DNA from: Paraburkholderia sp.
Lineage (GTDB): Bacteria; Pseudomonadota; Gammaproteobacteria; Burkholderiales; Burkholderiaceae
Direction of reading: 5' to 3'
NCBI GenBank assembly: GCA_031286755.1
Contig: JAITTX010000161.1
Span: 1 to 43,491, forward strand
DNA: 43,491 nt
A model generated the notes under the pieces. It had not been told where the DNA came from. It worked only from the letters and a program-made list of their open reading frames with translations, and did not search any database. Positions 1 to 8,154 of this stretch are shown piece by piece. The first letter of the stretch is position 1. Every line of letters starts with the position of its first letter. Position numbers and translations under genes: made by a program.

Positions 1-635
1 GGGTCCTCGCGCGTGCGCGGCATCGACAGATCGGCCGCCGCGCAGACGAGCCCGTTGAACGGCTGGTTGAACAGCGGATTGCGGCCGAAGAAGGCGCGGT
101 AGGGCGTCATGTCGGCGGGTGGGCGATGCGTGAAGCAAACCTGCTGCGGGCGCCATCGCGGGCCGATCAGTTCGCGCAGAATGCGCAGCTTCACGGCTAC
201 CGCCAGTTCCATCGCCTGGCGCGTGGCGAGCCCGGGCCGTGGCAGCAGCGCTTCCCGGATCACGACGGACGGGCCAGCGTCTTCGATGCGCGTGATCAGC
301 GCCGCGCTCAGCAGTTTTTCGTAGCGGCACAGCGTGTCGAGCGCTTGCCGTGGGGTGGGCTCGTCCTTGAGCACCAGCCAGATCGGCCCGAGGTTGGAGA
401 GCGTGCGCCGCGCCGCGAGCCGCAGCGCGAAATCCTCCACGCCGGTTTCGTGCGCGGCGACCTCGAGCAGTTCGCGCACGGCGTGGCTGGGGATGAGCGC
501 CTCGGGGTTGTCGAGCACGCGCGCCGAGATGCCCGCCGCGCGCAGCAACGCATGGGGATCGCGCCCGAGCGACTCCACCAGTTCGATGTAGCCGTTCAGG
601 CTGGCGCTGCGTATCAGCTTGTCGGCGTGTTGCAT
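1..635 (-). CDS. AraC-type transcriptional regulator, N-terminal part (cut by window start)
   Basis: Reading leftward from the ATG at 635, the frame stays open to the window edge and gives about 211 residues. The protein begins MQHADKLIRSASLNGYIEL and continues with the alpha-helical ligand-binding region typical of AraC regulators with an 'arabinose-binding' N-terminal domain (PF12625 type: SLGRDPHALLRAAGI, then LAARRTLSNLGPIWLVLKDE). The C-terminal AraC helix-turn-helix lies outside the window, so the class is inferred from the N-terminal half alone. The gene is 38 bp downstream of the TauD-like gene on the same strand, so the two may be co-transcribed and the regulator may control that oxygenase. 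Ligand unknown. Confidence 0.8.
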   Translation of the reverse strand, partial: MQHADKLIRSASLNGYIELVESLGRDPHALLRAAGISARVLDNPEALIPSHAVRELLEVAAHETGVEDFALRLAARRTLSNLGPIWLVLKDEPTPRQALDTLCRYEKLLSAALITRIEDAGPSVVIREALLPRPGLATRQAMELAVAVKLRILRELIGPRWRPQQVCFTHRPPADMTPYRAFFGRNPLFNQPFNGLVCAAADLSMPRTRED

Positions 636-673
636 GGAGGGGGCCGCGTGGCGCGACGCCACGCGAGAAACGA

Positions 674-1516
674 TCAGAACGGCCGGTCGCCCATGATGGT
701 CGCGCGCTCCATCCGGCGCGGCGCGGGCCAGTAGTCGCTCACCGCGTAGTGCTGGGTCGCGATATTGTCCCAGATCGCGACGCTGCCCGGTTCCCATTTG
801 AAGCGCACCTGGTACTCGGGAATCGCCGCCTGGCTGATCAGGTAGTTCAGCAGCAGGCTCGCGCCCGGCGTCTTGTCCTGCCCGAAGCGCACGTTCTTGG
901 GCGTATGGTAGTTGATGAAGTGTGTCGAAAACGGGCCCACGTAGAGGATTTTTTCGCCCGTTTCCGGGTGCGTGCGCACCACCGGGTGATCGACCAGCGG
1001 ATACTTGCGCACCAGTTCTTCGCGCTCCTCGGCCGTCATGACCGCGCCGAACGAATGTTCGATCCCGTGTTTGGCGCGCAAGCCTTCGATCTTGGCCTTG
1101 ATGTCGTCCGGCAGATTCTTGTATGCCTCCACCATGTTCACCCAGATGGTGTCGCCGCCCACTTCGGGGCACGAAATGCAGCGCAGCACCGCGCCCTTGG
1201 GCGGGTTGGCCCGCCACGACGCATCGCTGTGGTAAGTGTTCTCGAAGTGGTCGCGCTTCTCGCTTTTGTAGATCTCGATCAGGCCGGGGTAGCCCGGCAC
1301 CGTGTTCGCAACGGGGTGGTCTTCCAGATCGCCGAAGCGGCTCGCGAACGCGACGTGGTCGGCGCGCGTGATGTCCTGGTCGCGGAAAAACAGCACCCGG
1401 TGCTTCAGCAGCAACGCCTTGATGTCGGCAAAGAGGGCATCGTCCTTCGCCACGTCGGCGATACTCACGTCCCGGAGTTCGGCGCCGATCGAACAGGTGA
1501 GGGGCTTGATGTGCAT
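674..1516 (-). CDS. TauD/TfdA-family Fe(II)/2-oxoglutarate dioxygenase
   Basis: A 280-residue protein of normal length for the TauD/TfdA family, which uses Fe(II), O2 and 2-oxoglutarate to hydroxylate substrates such as taurine, alkyl sulfates or phenoxyacetates. The iron ligands are visible: H96 and D98 in NTYHSDASW, and H256 in NIATQHYA. Arginines in RRMERATIMG, about 12 residues later, are placed to hold 2-oxoglutarate. The ATG has GGAG six bases upstream. The gene is divergent from the PhyH-type oxygenase across 294 bp and is followed by the AraC-type regulator gene. There is no taurine transporter beside it, so the substrate is open and I give no gene symbol. Confidence 0.9.
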   Translation of the reverse strand: MHIKPLTCSIGAELRDVSIADVAKDDALFADIKALLLKHRVLFFRDQDITRADHVAFASRFGDLEDHPVANTVPGYPGLIEIYKSEKRDHFENTYHSDASWRANPPKGAVLRCISCPEVGGDTIWVNMVEAYKNLPDDIKAKIEGLRAKHGIEHSFGAVMTAEEREELVRKYPLVDHPVVRTHPETGEKILYVGPFSTHFINYHTPKNVRFGQDKTPGASLLLNYLISQAAIPEYQVRFKWEPGSVAIWDNIATQHYAVSDYWPAPRRMERATIMGDRPF

Positions 1517-1810
1517 GGGGAGCTCCGTGGATAGGGATAGTGAAATTCGGCTCGCATCGGCTTGCGTTCCCGGATGCGGAGTCGCCCGGACACATCAGCG
1601 CCTGCGACTGGCCTGCCTGCGATTGTGGGCACGATGCCGATGGCGCGCTTGACCGATCGCGCCACCATTTGACCAACCCGCGCATCGGCATGGGAGTGGG
1701 GCGGAGGCTGCGAATAATTTTGCTGGGTTGGCTATAGGATTTCCGTAATTTGAGGACGCAATACATCGTGTCATCCTCACCTGCATCGACACCCTCAAAG
1801 GGAGAGCAAC
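1517..1810. promoter_or_regulatory. Divergent intergenic region between two oxygenase genes
   Basis: No gene is seen in these 294 bases. The segment about 1710-1760 is clearly more AT-rich than its surroundings (CGAATAATTTTGC, then CTATAGGATTTCCGTAATTTG) and probably holds the promoters and regulator sites for the divergent TauD-like and PhyH-like genes. I could not place a convincing -35/-10 pair. Confidence 0.4.
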
Positions 1811-2608
1811 ATGTTCAAGGCAGAGCAGGAGGCGTTCGCACGCGATGGGGTCACCGTGTTGCGCGGCGTGTTCACCGACTGGATGGACTTGCTGCGCGAT
1901 GGCGTGGCGTTCAACGAAAAGCACCCGGGGCCGGATTTTCGCGACTACACCAGGGGCACGTCGTCGGGAAGGTTCTTCGGGGACTATTGCAACTGGCAGC
2001 GCATCGAGCCGTTTCGCCGGTTTGTCGAGCAAAGCCCGGCCGCGGGCATCGCCAGAGCGCTGATGGCGTCAAAGCGCGCCCGCATCTTCCATGAGCATGT
2101 CCTCGTCAAGGAGGCGGGCGCGGACAAGGTCACGCCCTGGCATCACGACGAACCGTACTATTGCGTGAGCGCCGGGCAGTCCGTGAGCATGTGGGTGCCG
2201 CTCGATCCCGTGCCGCGCGAAACCACGCTCGAATTCGTGGCCGGTTCGCATCGTTGGGGCAAGCTGTTTCGGCCGCGCAAGTTCACCGGTGTTGCGTATG
2301 ACCGCAACGACAACGCGGACTGCCTCGAGGAAATGCCGGACATCGACGCCCATCGCGACGATTACCGGATCCTCGGCTGGGATCTCGAGCCCGGCGATGC
2401 GGTGGCGTTCAACTATCTCACTGTGCACGGCGCGCCGGGGAATCGTTCGGGGTCCGTGTCCCGGCGCGTGGTGTCGTTCCGCTGGCTCGGCGACAACGCC
2501 GTGTATGTCAACCGCGGGGGCGAGACCTCGCCGCCCTATCGTGATCTCGCCGCTCGTCTGAGCCCGGGCGATCCGCTGCCGGAGGAGGAATTTCCGTTCA
2601 TCGGCTGA
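1811..2608 (+). CDS. Phytanoyl-CoA dioxygenase (PhyH) family oxygenase
   Basis: A 265-residue protein of the PhyH family, cupin-fold Fe(II)/2-oxoglutarate hydroxylases. The HxD iron motif is H111-x-D113 in TPWHHDEPYY, and the distal histidine is H205 in YLTVHGAPGN, followed by the arginine-rich strand RRVVSFRWLGD. The start ATG has GGGAGAG about six bases before it. It is divergent from the TauD-type gene, so two different Fe(II)/2-oxoglutarate oxygenases share one intergenic region. A LysR gene follows on the same strand after 165 bp. In bacteria this family acts on small alcohols, quaternary amines, phosphonates or secondary metabolites; the sequence does not say which here. Confidence 0.88.
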   Translation: MFKAEQEAFARDGVTVLRGVFTDWMDLLRDGVAFNEKHPGPDFRDYTRGTSSGRFFGDYCNWQRIEPFRRFVEQSPAAGIARALMASKRARIFHEHVLVKEAGADKVTPWHHDEPYYCVSAGQSVSMWVPLDPVPRETTLEFVAGSHRWGKLFRPRKFTGVAYDRNDNADCLEEMPDIDAHRDDYRILGWDLEPGDAVAFNYLTVHGAPGNRSGSVSRRVVSFRWLGDNAVYVNRGGETSPPYRDLAARLSPGDPLPEEEFPFIG

Positions 2609-2651
2609 TCGAGGCCGAAGCGTTTCGCCGGCTGGCGCCGCGTTGCCATCG

Positions 2652-2720
2652 ATGTTCACGAGGAGGAAATTTTGCCAGCTCGCCGGGCCTTGGGCGAAAA
2701 TGCTGCAAGCGCCGGCCTGA
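2652..2720 (+). promoter_or_regulatory. Strong ribosome-binding site and possible leader peptide before the LysR gene
   Basis: AGGAGG at 2661-2666 lies five bases before a TTG at 2672 that is in frame with the LysR gene and would add 34 residues to its N-terminus. In another frame, ATG at 2652 opens a 22-codon reading frame ending at 2720. The conventional ATG at 2774 has only a weak purine stretch before it. Either the regulator starts at 2672 with an extension, or this is a translated leader. Confidence 0.4.
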
Positions 2721-2773
2721 ACGTCGATACCCTTGCTGGGCGGGTGCTTTGTGCCAATACACCGCGAGCGCCC

Positions 2774-3691
2774 ATGTCAGCTTCTTTCACGCTGCGTCAA
2801 CTGAAGTACTTCGTCACAACGGTGGAATACGGCAGCGTTGCCGAGGCCTCGCGAAAGCTGTTTATCGCGCAGCCGTCGATCTCGGTGGCGATCAAGGGGC
2901 TCGAAGAGGGCTTCGGCACGCAGCTCGTCATCCGGCGTCATGCCCAGGGCATCTCGCTCACGCCGGCCGGCGCGAAATTCTATGAACGCGCCAAGGCGCT
3001 GCTCAAGGCCGCGCACGAATTCGAGCAGAACGCGCTGGCCGATGGCGACGTTGCATCGGGCCGGGTCGATATCGGCTGCTTCGAGACCTTCGCGCCGCTG
3101 TATCTTCCGGGGCTGATTCGCGGCTTCAACGCCGTTTATCCGGGCATCGAAATCAGCGTGCGCGACGGCGACCAGGACGAGCTGCTGCAAGGGCTGGAAA
3201 AAGGCCGCTTCGATCTCGTCGTGGTGTACGAGCTGGGGCTCGACGAGACGTTCTCCACGCACTTGCTGTCGCCCGGGCAGCCCCCTTATGTCCTGCTGCC
3301 GGCGAGTCACCGGCTCGCGGCGGCCGATAAGGTCAGCCTCTTTCAGTTGTGCGATGAGCCGTTGATTCTGCTCGACGTCGCGCCCAGCCGGGACTACTTT
3401 GTCGGCCTGTTCGAACCCTACGGATTGAGCCCAAAGCTGGGGTTCGGTTCTCCCTCGCTCGAACTGGTTCGCGGCATGGTGGGCCAGGGGTTCGGCTATT
3501 CGATTCTGGTCACGCGCCCGCACGCGCCAACGACCTATGACGGGCATGAAGTCGTCGCGATCGAGATTGCCGAGCCGGTGGCCTGCTCGGGGCTGGTGGC
3601 CGCCTGGCTCAAGCGCAATCAGTTGACCATGCCCGCCCGATTGTTCATCGAATACGCGGATGCCCATTTAAATTCCATATCGCGCCCGTGA
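2774..3691 (+). CDS. LysR-family transcriptional regulator
   Basis: A 305-residue LysR-type regulator: winged helix-turn-helix at residues 1-65 (LRQLKYFVTTVEYGSVAEAS, then AQPSISVAIKGLEE), linker helix, and two-lobed ligand-binding domain from about residue 95 (GRVDIGCFETFAPLYLPGL). The chosen ATG puts the helix-turn-helix at the usual distance from the N-terminus. An in-frame TTG at 2672 has a far better ribosome-binding site and would give 339 residues. The effector domain resembles that of the LysR protein at 9526-10452 (shared SRDYF, VRGMV and GYSIL motifs), so the two are paralogues flanking the transporter/Rieske operon. It is convergent with that operon. Ligand unknown. Confidence 0.92.
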   Translation: MSASFTLRQLKYFVTTVEYGSVAEASRKLFIAQPSISVAIKGLEEGFGTQLVIRRHAQGISLTPAGAKFYERAKALLKAAHEFEQNALADGDVASGRVDIGCFETFAPLYLPGLIRGFNAVYPGIEISVRDGDQDELLQGLEKGRFDLVVVYELGLDETFSTHLLSPGQPPYVLLPASHRLAAADKVSLFQLCDEPLILLDVAPSRDYFVGLFEPYGLSPKLGFGSPSLELVRGMVGQGFGYSILVTRPHAPTTYDGHEVVAIEIAEPVACSGLVAAWLKRNQLTMPARLFIEYADAHLNSISRP

Positions 3692-3716
3692 GCGCGCCCG
3701 CGCGCCTTCGGGCGGC

Positions 3717-4544
3717 TCAGACCAGCGCCTGACTCGCGGCGGCCGCGCGGCTGCGCAGCCAGTTGATGCTCGCGAACAGCAACACGGCGAACACGATCAA
3801 CATGGTCGCCACGGCCAGAATGGATGGATCGATCGAATCCCGGATGCCGCTCCACATCTGCCGCGGCACGGTTTTCTGATCAGGGCCGCCAATGAAGAGA
3901 ATCACGATCACTTCGTCGAATGAGGTGGCGAAGGCGAAGACGCTTCCGGTGGCAACCGCCGGTGTGATGAGCGGCAGCGTCACGCGCCGGAACGCGATCC
4001 ACGGCGCCGCGCCCAGCCCGGAAGCCGCGCGCAGCAGGCTCTGATCGAAGGACAGCAGCGATGCCGTCACGGTGATGACGACGAAGGGCGTGCCGAGCGC
4101 GGCATGCGCAAAAATGACGCCGGGATAGGAGTTCACGAGCCCGAGCGGCGCGAAGACGAGATAAAAGCCCGCCGCGACCACGACGATCGGCACGATCATC
4201 GGCGAGATGATGATCGGCATGACGATCGAGCGCAGGGGAAATTGCGTGCGCGAGAGGCCGAGCGCCGCGAGCGTCCCGAGGCAGGTGGCAATCAGCGTGG
4301 AGGCGGCGCCTATCAAAACGCTGTTGAGCAGCGCGCGCTGCCAGTCCGCGCTCGTGAGCGCCTGTTCGTACCAGCGCAGCGAGAACCCCTGCAGCGGGTA
4401 CGAGAAGTACGAGCCGGAGTTGAACGAGAGCGGGACGATGGCGAGAATCGGCGCTACCAGAAAGAACAGAACGAGCGCGGAGTGAAAGCGCACCCAGCCG
4501 GCCGCCACGCGTTCCGTCAGCACTGTATTGCGTTTGTCCTGCAT
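3717..4544 (-). CDS. ABC transporter permease, PotC-type (second inner-membrane subunit)
   Basis: A 275-residue integral membrane protein with about six hydrophobic segments, starting with ALVLFFLVAPILAIVPLSF. The binding-protein-dependent transport 'EAA' loop is present as LLRAASGLGAAPWIAFRRV. Length and sequence match the PotC/YdcV class of polyamine/opine-type importers. The start ATG at 4544 is preceded by AAGGAGCG; an upstream in-frame ATG at 4601 lies inside the previous gene and is less likely. Last gene of the five-gene minus-strand operon, 25 bp after its partner permease. Confidence 0.92.
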   Translation of the reverse strand: MQDKRNTVLTERVAAGWVRFHSALVLFFLVAPILAIVPLSFNSGSYFSYPLQGFSLRWYEQALTSADWQRALLNSVLIGAASTLIATCLGTLAALGLSRTQFPLRSIVMPIIISPMIVPIVVVAAGFYLVFAPLGLVNSYPGVIFAHAALGTPFVVITVTASLLSFDQSLLRAASGLGAAPWIAFRRVTLPLITPAVATGSVFAFATSFDEVIVILFIGGPDQKTVPRQMWSGIRDSIDPSILAVATMLIVFAVLLFASINWLRSRAAAASQALV

Positions 4545-4569
4545 GATCGCTCCTTGGCCTGGGCGTGCA

Positions 4570-5841
4570 TCAGCCGAACCGCAGCCGGTCGATGCCGACA
4601 ATGCGGTTGAAGATGAAATAGAAGATCGCGGTGAAGATCACGAGGTATGCCGAGAGGGCGCCCGCGAGTCCCCAGTTGAGCTGGGTATTGGTCTGATTCG
4701 CGATGAGCTGGCTGATCATCTCGTCGCCCGCGCCGCCGAGCAGCGCGGGCGTGATGTAGTAGCCGAGCGCCAGCACGAAGACGAGAAAGCAGCCCGCCCC
4801 GACGCCCGGCAAGGTCTGGGGAATATAGACGCGCACAAACGCCGTGAAGGGATGCGCGCCCAGCGACTTGGCCGCGCGCAGATAGACGGGCGAGACGCTC
4901 TTCATCACCGAGTAGATCGCCAGAATCATATAAGGCAGCAGCACGTGCGTCATGCCGATCAACACGCCGGTCCGGTTGAAGACGAGCGGCACCGGATGGG
5001 TCGTGATGCCGAGGCTCATCAGCAGGCTGTTGACGACGCCGCCCGGTTGCAGCAGCACATACCAGGCCGTCGTGCGAACCAGCAAAGACGTCCAGAACGG
5101 CACGATGACGAGCAGCATCAGCCGGTTGCTGCTTTTCTCGGGCAGATTCGCCAGCAGCCAGGCAACCGGGTAACCGAGCAGCAGGCACAGCAGCGTGACA
5201 ACGGCGCTGATCGAGATCGTCCGCATGAACGCCTCGCGATAGACCGAGGCATTCGCCGGCAGCGAGGCAACCGAACCTTGCGGCGTCACTTGAGCGTCCA
5301 CGGCGGCCAGCAGGTAGTCGGGCGTGGGCGATGTGGCGGCACGCTTGAGCAGGCGCCATATCTCGGGCGAATTCCAGCGTTCGTCGATGCCGATCAGGGC
5401 GGGCTTCCAGGCGGGCGGCGCCGCGTCGCGAACGCCTCGCGCCGTCTTCATCAGCAGGCTGCGGAACTCGGGTTGCGCGAAGTTCATGCGCCTTGCCACG
5501 GTGCCGAGTTGTTCGTTTTGTTGCGCGTTCCTGAGATCGGCGGCGAGCAGGGCGAAGGTGCGCTCGTCGGGCACGCCATGGCCATCCCATGCGTCGAGCG
5601 CGCGGGAGAGCGCGGGCATGCTGTCGGGCACTTCGTGGTTCTGCACGCTGCGCGCGAGCAGGAGCGCGATGGGGGCGATGAAGGTCGACAGCAGAAACAC
5701 GATCAGCGGCAGCGCCATGAGCAGCGCGCGCATCGAGGCGCGGCGTTGCGCCCGTTGATAGGACGCGCGGCCGTTGGCTCTCGCCGGGGAGCCCGGGCCC
5801 GGTGCACGGGCCGATACGGGCGTATGGATAGTCGCGGTCAC
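4570..5841 (-). CDS. ABC transporter permease, PotB-type with a large periplasmic insert
   Basis: A 423-residue permease with one N-terminal membrane segment (LLMALPLIVFLLSTFIAPIA), then about 130 mainly hydrophilic residues (roughly 68-205) before the remaining membrane helices. The EAA loop appears as YLRAAKSLGAHPFTAFVRV. The long insert after the first helix occurs in a subset of PotB-like permeases for polyamines and opines. The start is GTG, with GGGAG seven bases upstream. It pairs with the PotC-type permease at 3717-4544 to form the membrane channel. Substrate not predictable from the permeases. Confidence 0.92.
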   Translation of the reverse strand: MTATIHTPVSARAPGPGSPARANGRASYQRAQRRASMRALLMALPLIVFLLSTFIAPIALLLARSVQNHEVPDSMPALSRALDAWDGHGVPDERTFALLAADLRNAQQNEQLGTVARRMNFAQPEFRSLLMKTARGVRDAAPPAWKPALIGIDERWNSPEIWRLLKRAATSPTPDYLLAAVDAQVTPQGSVASLPANASVYREAFMRTISISAVVTLLCLLLGYPVAWLLANLPEKSSNRLMLLVIVPFWTSLLVRTTAWYVLLQPGGVVNSLLMSLGITTHPVPLVFNRTGVLIGMTHVLLPYMILAIYSVMKSVSPVYLRAAKSLGAHPFTAFVRVYIPQTLPGVGAGCFLVFVLALGYYITPALLGGAGDEMISQLIANQTNTQLNWGLAGALSAYLVIFTAIFYFIFNRIVGIDRLRFG

Positions 5842-5894
5842 GGCGGGCTCCCTGTCGAAAGAAGTGGTTGCTGCGCGCTGGTTAGTGCGGTGGG

Positions 5895-6941
5895 TTACTG
5901 CGTCAGCCAGACCTGGAAGCGCTTGTTGATTTCGTCGGCGTTATCGGCCCAGAACGTCGAATTGATCTGTATTGCGCGCTTGAAGTTATCCGGCGCGGTG
6001 GGCAGGTCGGCGAGCCGCTGCTTGTCGACGAGCGCGATCGCGTCCTTGCGCGGCGGCGCATAGGCGATGTACTTCGAAAGCTCGGCATAGGGTTTCGGCT
6101 GCGAGGCGAAGACGATGAACTTCGCCGCCGCGTCGGCATGCTTCGCCCCGGCCGGAATGCCCCACCATTCGTAGTCGTAGACTTGCGCGTCCCAGACGAT
6201 CTTGAAGGGCTTCTTGTCCTTCTTGGCGGCGTCGTCGATGCGGCCGTTGTAGGCCTGGGTCATCACGACCGCGCCGTCGGCGAGCAGTTGCGGCGCCTGG
6301 GCGCCCGACTCCCACCACACGATGCTCTTCTTGATCGTGTCGAGTTTCTTGAACGCGCGATCGACTCCAGCGGGCGTGCCGAGCACCTTGTAGACGTCTT
6401 TCGGATCCACGCCATCGGCAATCAGCGCCCATTCCATCGAGCCCTTGGGCGACTTGCGCAGCCCGCGCTTGCCGGGGAATTTCTTCAGGTCGAAGAAGTC
6501 GGCGATGGTGGTTGGCGCGGTCTTGAGCTTGCTCGCGTCATACGCGTAGACCGTGGACCAGACCATGCTCGCCACCGCGCAGTCGCTGATGGATCCGGGA
6601 ATGAAGTCGCTGGTGTTGCCGAGGCTCTTCTTGTCGAACTTCTTGAGGAGGCCTTCGTCGCATGCCGTGATGGCGTCGTTGCTCTCCAGATCGATCAGAT
6701 CCCACGTCGTGTTCTTGGCCTGCTCCATGGCGGAGAGTTTCGCGAGGCCGCCATCGTACGATTCCAGCGAGAAGGTGTCGCCGGTTGCCTGCGTAAACGG
6801 CTCGAAATAGGCCTTCTTTGCCGCCGCTTCATAGGCGCCGCCGAAGGTGACGACATTGAGCGTTTCCGCTGCGTGCGCCGGGACGGCCGCCAGGGCGATC
6901 ACGGCGAGGGCGGCGCATTGTGCTTTGATATGAGTGCGCAT
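5895..6941 (-). CDS. Periplasmic substrate-binding protein, PotD/spermidine-putrescine type
   Basis: A 348-residue exported binding protein. The signal peptide runs from MRTHIKAQ to a probable cleavage after AVPAHA, giving a mature protein that starts AETLNVVTFGGAYEAAAK. This is typical of extracellular solute-binding family 1/8 proteins that serve PotABC-like importers. The start ATG at 6941 is chosen because it precedes the signal peptide and has AGGAGCC just upstream, within the end of the ATPase gene; only one base separates the two genes, so translation is probably coupled. Aromatic and acidic residues (WWESGAQAPQ, YDYEWWGIP) would suit a cationic or amine ligand, but that is inference. 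Confidence 0.92.
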   Translation of the reverse strand: MRTHIKAQCAALAVIALAAVPAHAAETLNVVTFGGAYEAAAKKAYFEPFTQATGDTFSLESYDGGLAKLSAMEQAKNTTWDLIDLESNDAITACDEGLLKKFDKKSLGNTSDFIPGSISDCAVASMVWSTVYAYDASKLKTAPTTIADFFDLKKFPGKRGLRKSPKGSMEWALIADGVDPKDVYKVLGTPAGVDRAFKKLDTIKKSIVWWESGAQAPQLLADGAVVMTQAYNGRIDDAAKKDKKPFKIVWDAQVYDYEWWGIPAGAKHADAAAKFIVFASQPKPYAELSKYIAYAPPRKDAIALVDKQRLADLPTAPDNFKRAIQINSTFWADNADEINKRFQVWLTQ

Positions 6942-6942
6942 T

Positions 6943-8124
6943 TCAGTTGGCTCCTGCGGGTGCGGTCGAGATGATGGAGGGGGAGGGCGACGTGGGGACA
7001 TGAAACACGGGGGCGCTGCGCGGCGTGCTGGCCGCGAGAATCTTGCAGTCGTCGTGGCGCCAGGCCACGTCGACGCTCTGGCCGGCGCATGGCAGGGCGT
7101 GGCGCTGCGTGTTGGGAATCTTGGCGACGAGGGCGTCCTGCGACCCCAGCATCAGGTGCACCCGATGATGGTCGCCGCAATACACCAGTTCCTGCACCTT
7201 CGCGCGCACGACATTGCTGTGCTCGTGGAGATGCGTGTCCTCCGCGTCGGGAATATGCGCGCGCTCCGGACGCAAGGCGAGCATCGCTTCGTCTCCTTCG
7301 CGCAAGCCCTGCTCGCAGCGGCCGCGAATGAGGCTGCCATCGGCGAGCGCCAGCGTGGCCCAGGCATCCGTCACCGTCACCACTCGTCCCTTGAGGCCGT
7401 TGTTCTCGCCCACGAAGTTCGCGACGAAGGCGTTCTGGGCGTTCTCGTAGAGTTCGGTGGGCGTCGCGGCTTGCTGAATCCGTCCATCGGAAAAGACCGC
7501 GACCCGGTCCGACATGGTGAGCGCCTCCGCCTGATCGTGCGTCACGTAGACGATGGTGAGCGACAACTCGCGATGCAGCCGCATGATTTCGTACTGCATG
7601 GTTTCGCGCAGGCGCTTGTCGAGCGCGCCGAGCGGCTCGTCCATGAGCACGACGCTCGGCTCGAACACGAGCGCGCGCGCGAGGGCGACGCGCTGCTGTT
7701 GTCCGCCCGAGAGCTGCGCGGGCCGCCGGTTCGCCAGATGCGGCAGCTCGATCATCTCCAGCGCCCGTTTCACGCGGGTCTTTTGTTCCGCGCGGCTCAC
7801 GCGCCGCACCGACAACGGAAACGCCACGTTCTCCGCAATCGTGAGATGCGGAAACAGCGCGTAGTTCTGAAAGACCATGCCGATGTCGCGCTGATGCGGG
7901 GGCTTGTCGTCGAGCCGCTTGCCGTCGAGGCGAATCTCGCCCTGGGTGGGCGACTCGAAGCCGGCGAGCATCATGAGCGTGGTTGTCTTGCCCGAGCCGG
8001 ACGGACCGAGCAGCGACAGGAACTCGCCCTTTCGCACATCGAGGTTCAAGTCGTCGACGACGTAGTTCGCGCCGTCGTACGATTTGCTCACGCCCGAGAA
8101 CGAGATGAAAGAGGGGTTTGACAT
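6943..8124 (-). CDS. ABC transporter ATP-binding protein, PotA type
   Basis: A 393-residue ATPase that powers import. Walker A is GPSGSGKTT (residues about 40-48), the Q-loop is MVFQNYALFPH, the signature motif is LSGGQQQR, Walker B is VVLMDEPLGALD and the H-loop is VTHDQ. After the nucleotide-binding domain (to about residue 240) a C-terminal TOBE-type regulatory domain follows (FVGENNGLKGRV, MLALRPERAHI). It sits 30 bp after the Rieske gene and one base before the binding-protein gene, so the oxygenase and transporter form one transcription unit. Confidence 0.94.
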   Translation of the reverse strand: MSNPSFISFSGVSKSYDGANYVVDDLNLDVRKGEFLSLLGPSGSGKTTTLMMLAGFESPTQGEIRLDGKRLDDKPPHQRDIGMVFQNYALFPHLTIAENVAFPLSVRRVSRAEQKTRVKRALEMIELPHLANRRPAQLSGGQQQRVALARALVFEPSVVLMDEPLGALDKRLRETMQYEIMRLHRELSLTIVYVTHDQAEALTMSDRVAVFSDGRIQQAATPTELYENAQNAFVANFVGENNGLKGRVVTVTDAWATLALADGSLIRGRCEQGLREGDEAMLALRPERAHIPDAEDTHLHEHSNVVRAKVQELVYCGDHHRVHLMLGSQDALVAKIPNTQRHALPCAGQSVDVAWRHDDCKILAASTPRSAPVFHVPTSPSPSIISTAPAGAN

Positions 8125-8154
8125 CGTGGTTGCGTCCTGTCGAGAGGGCTTCGA

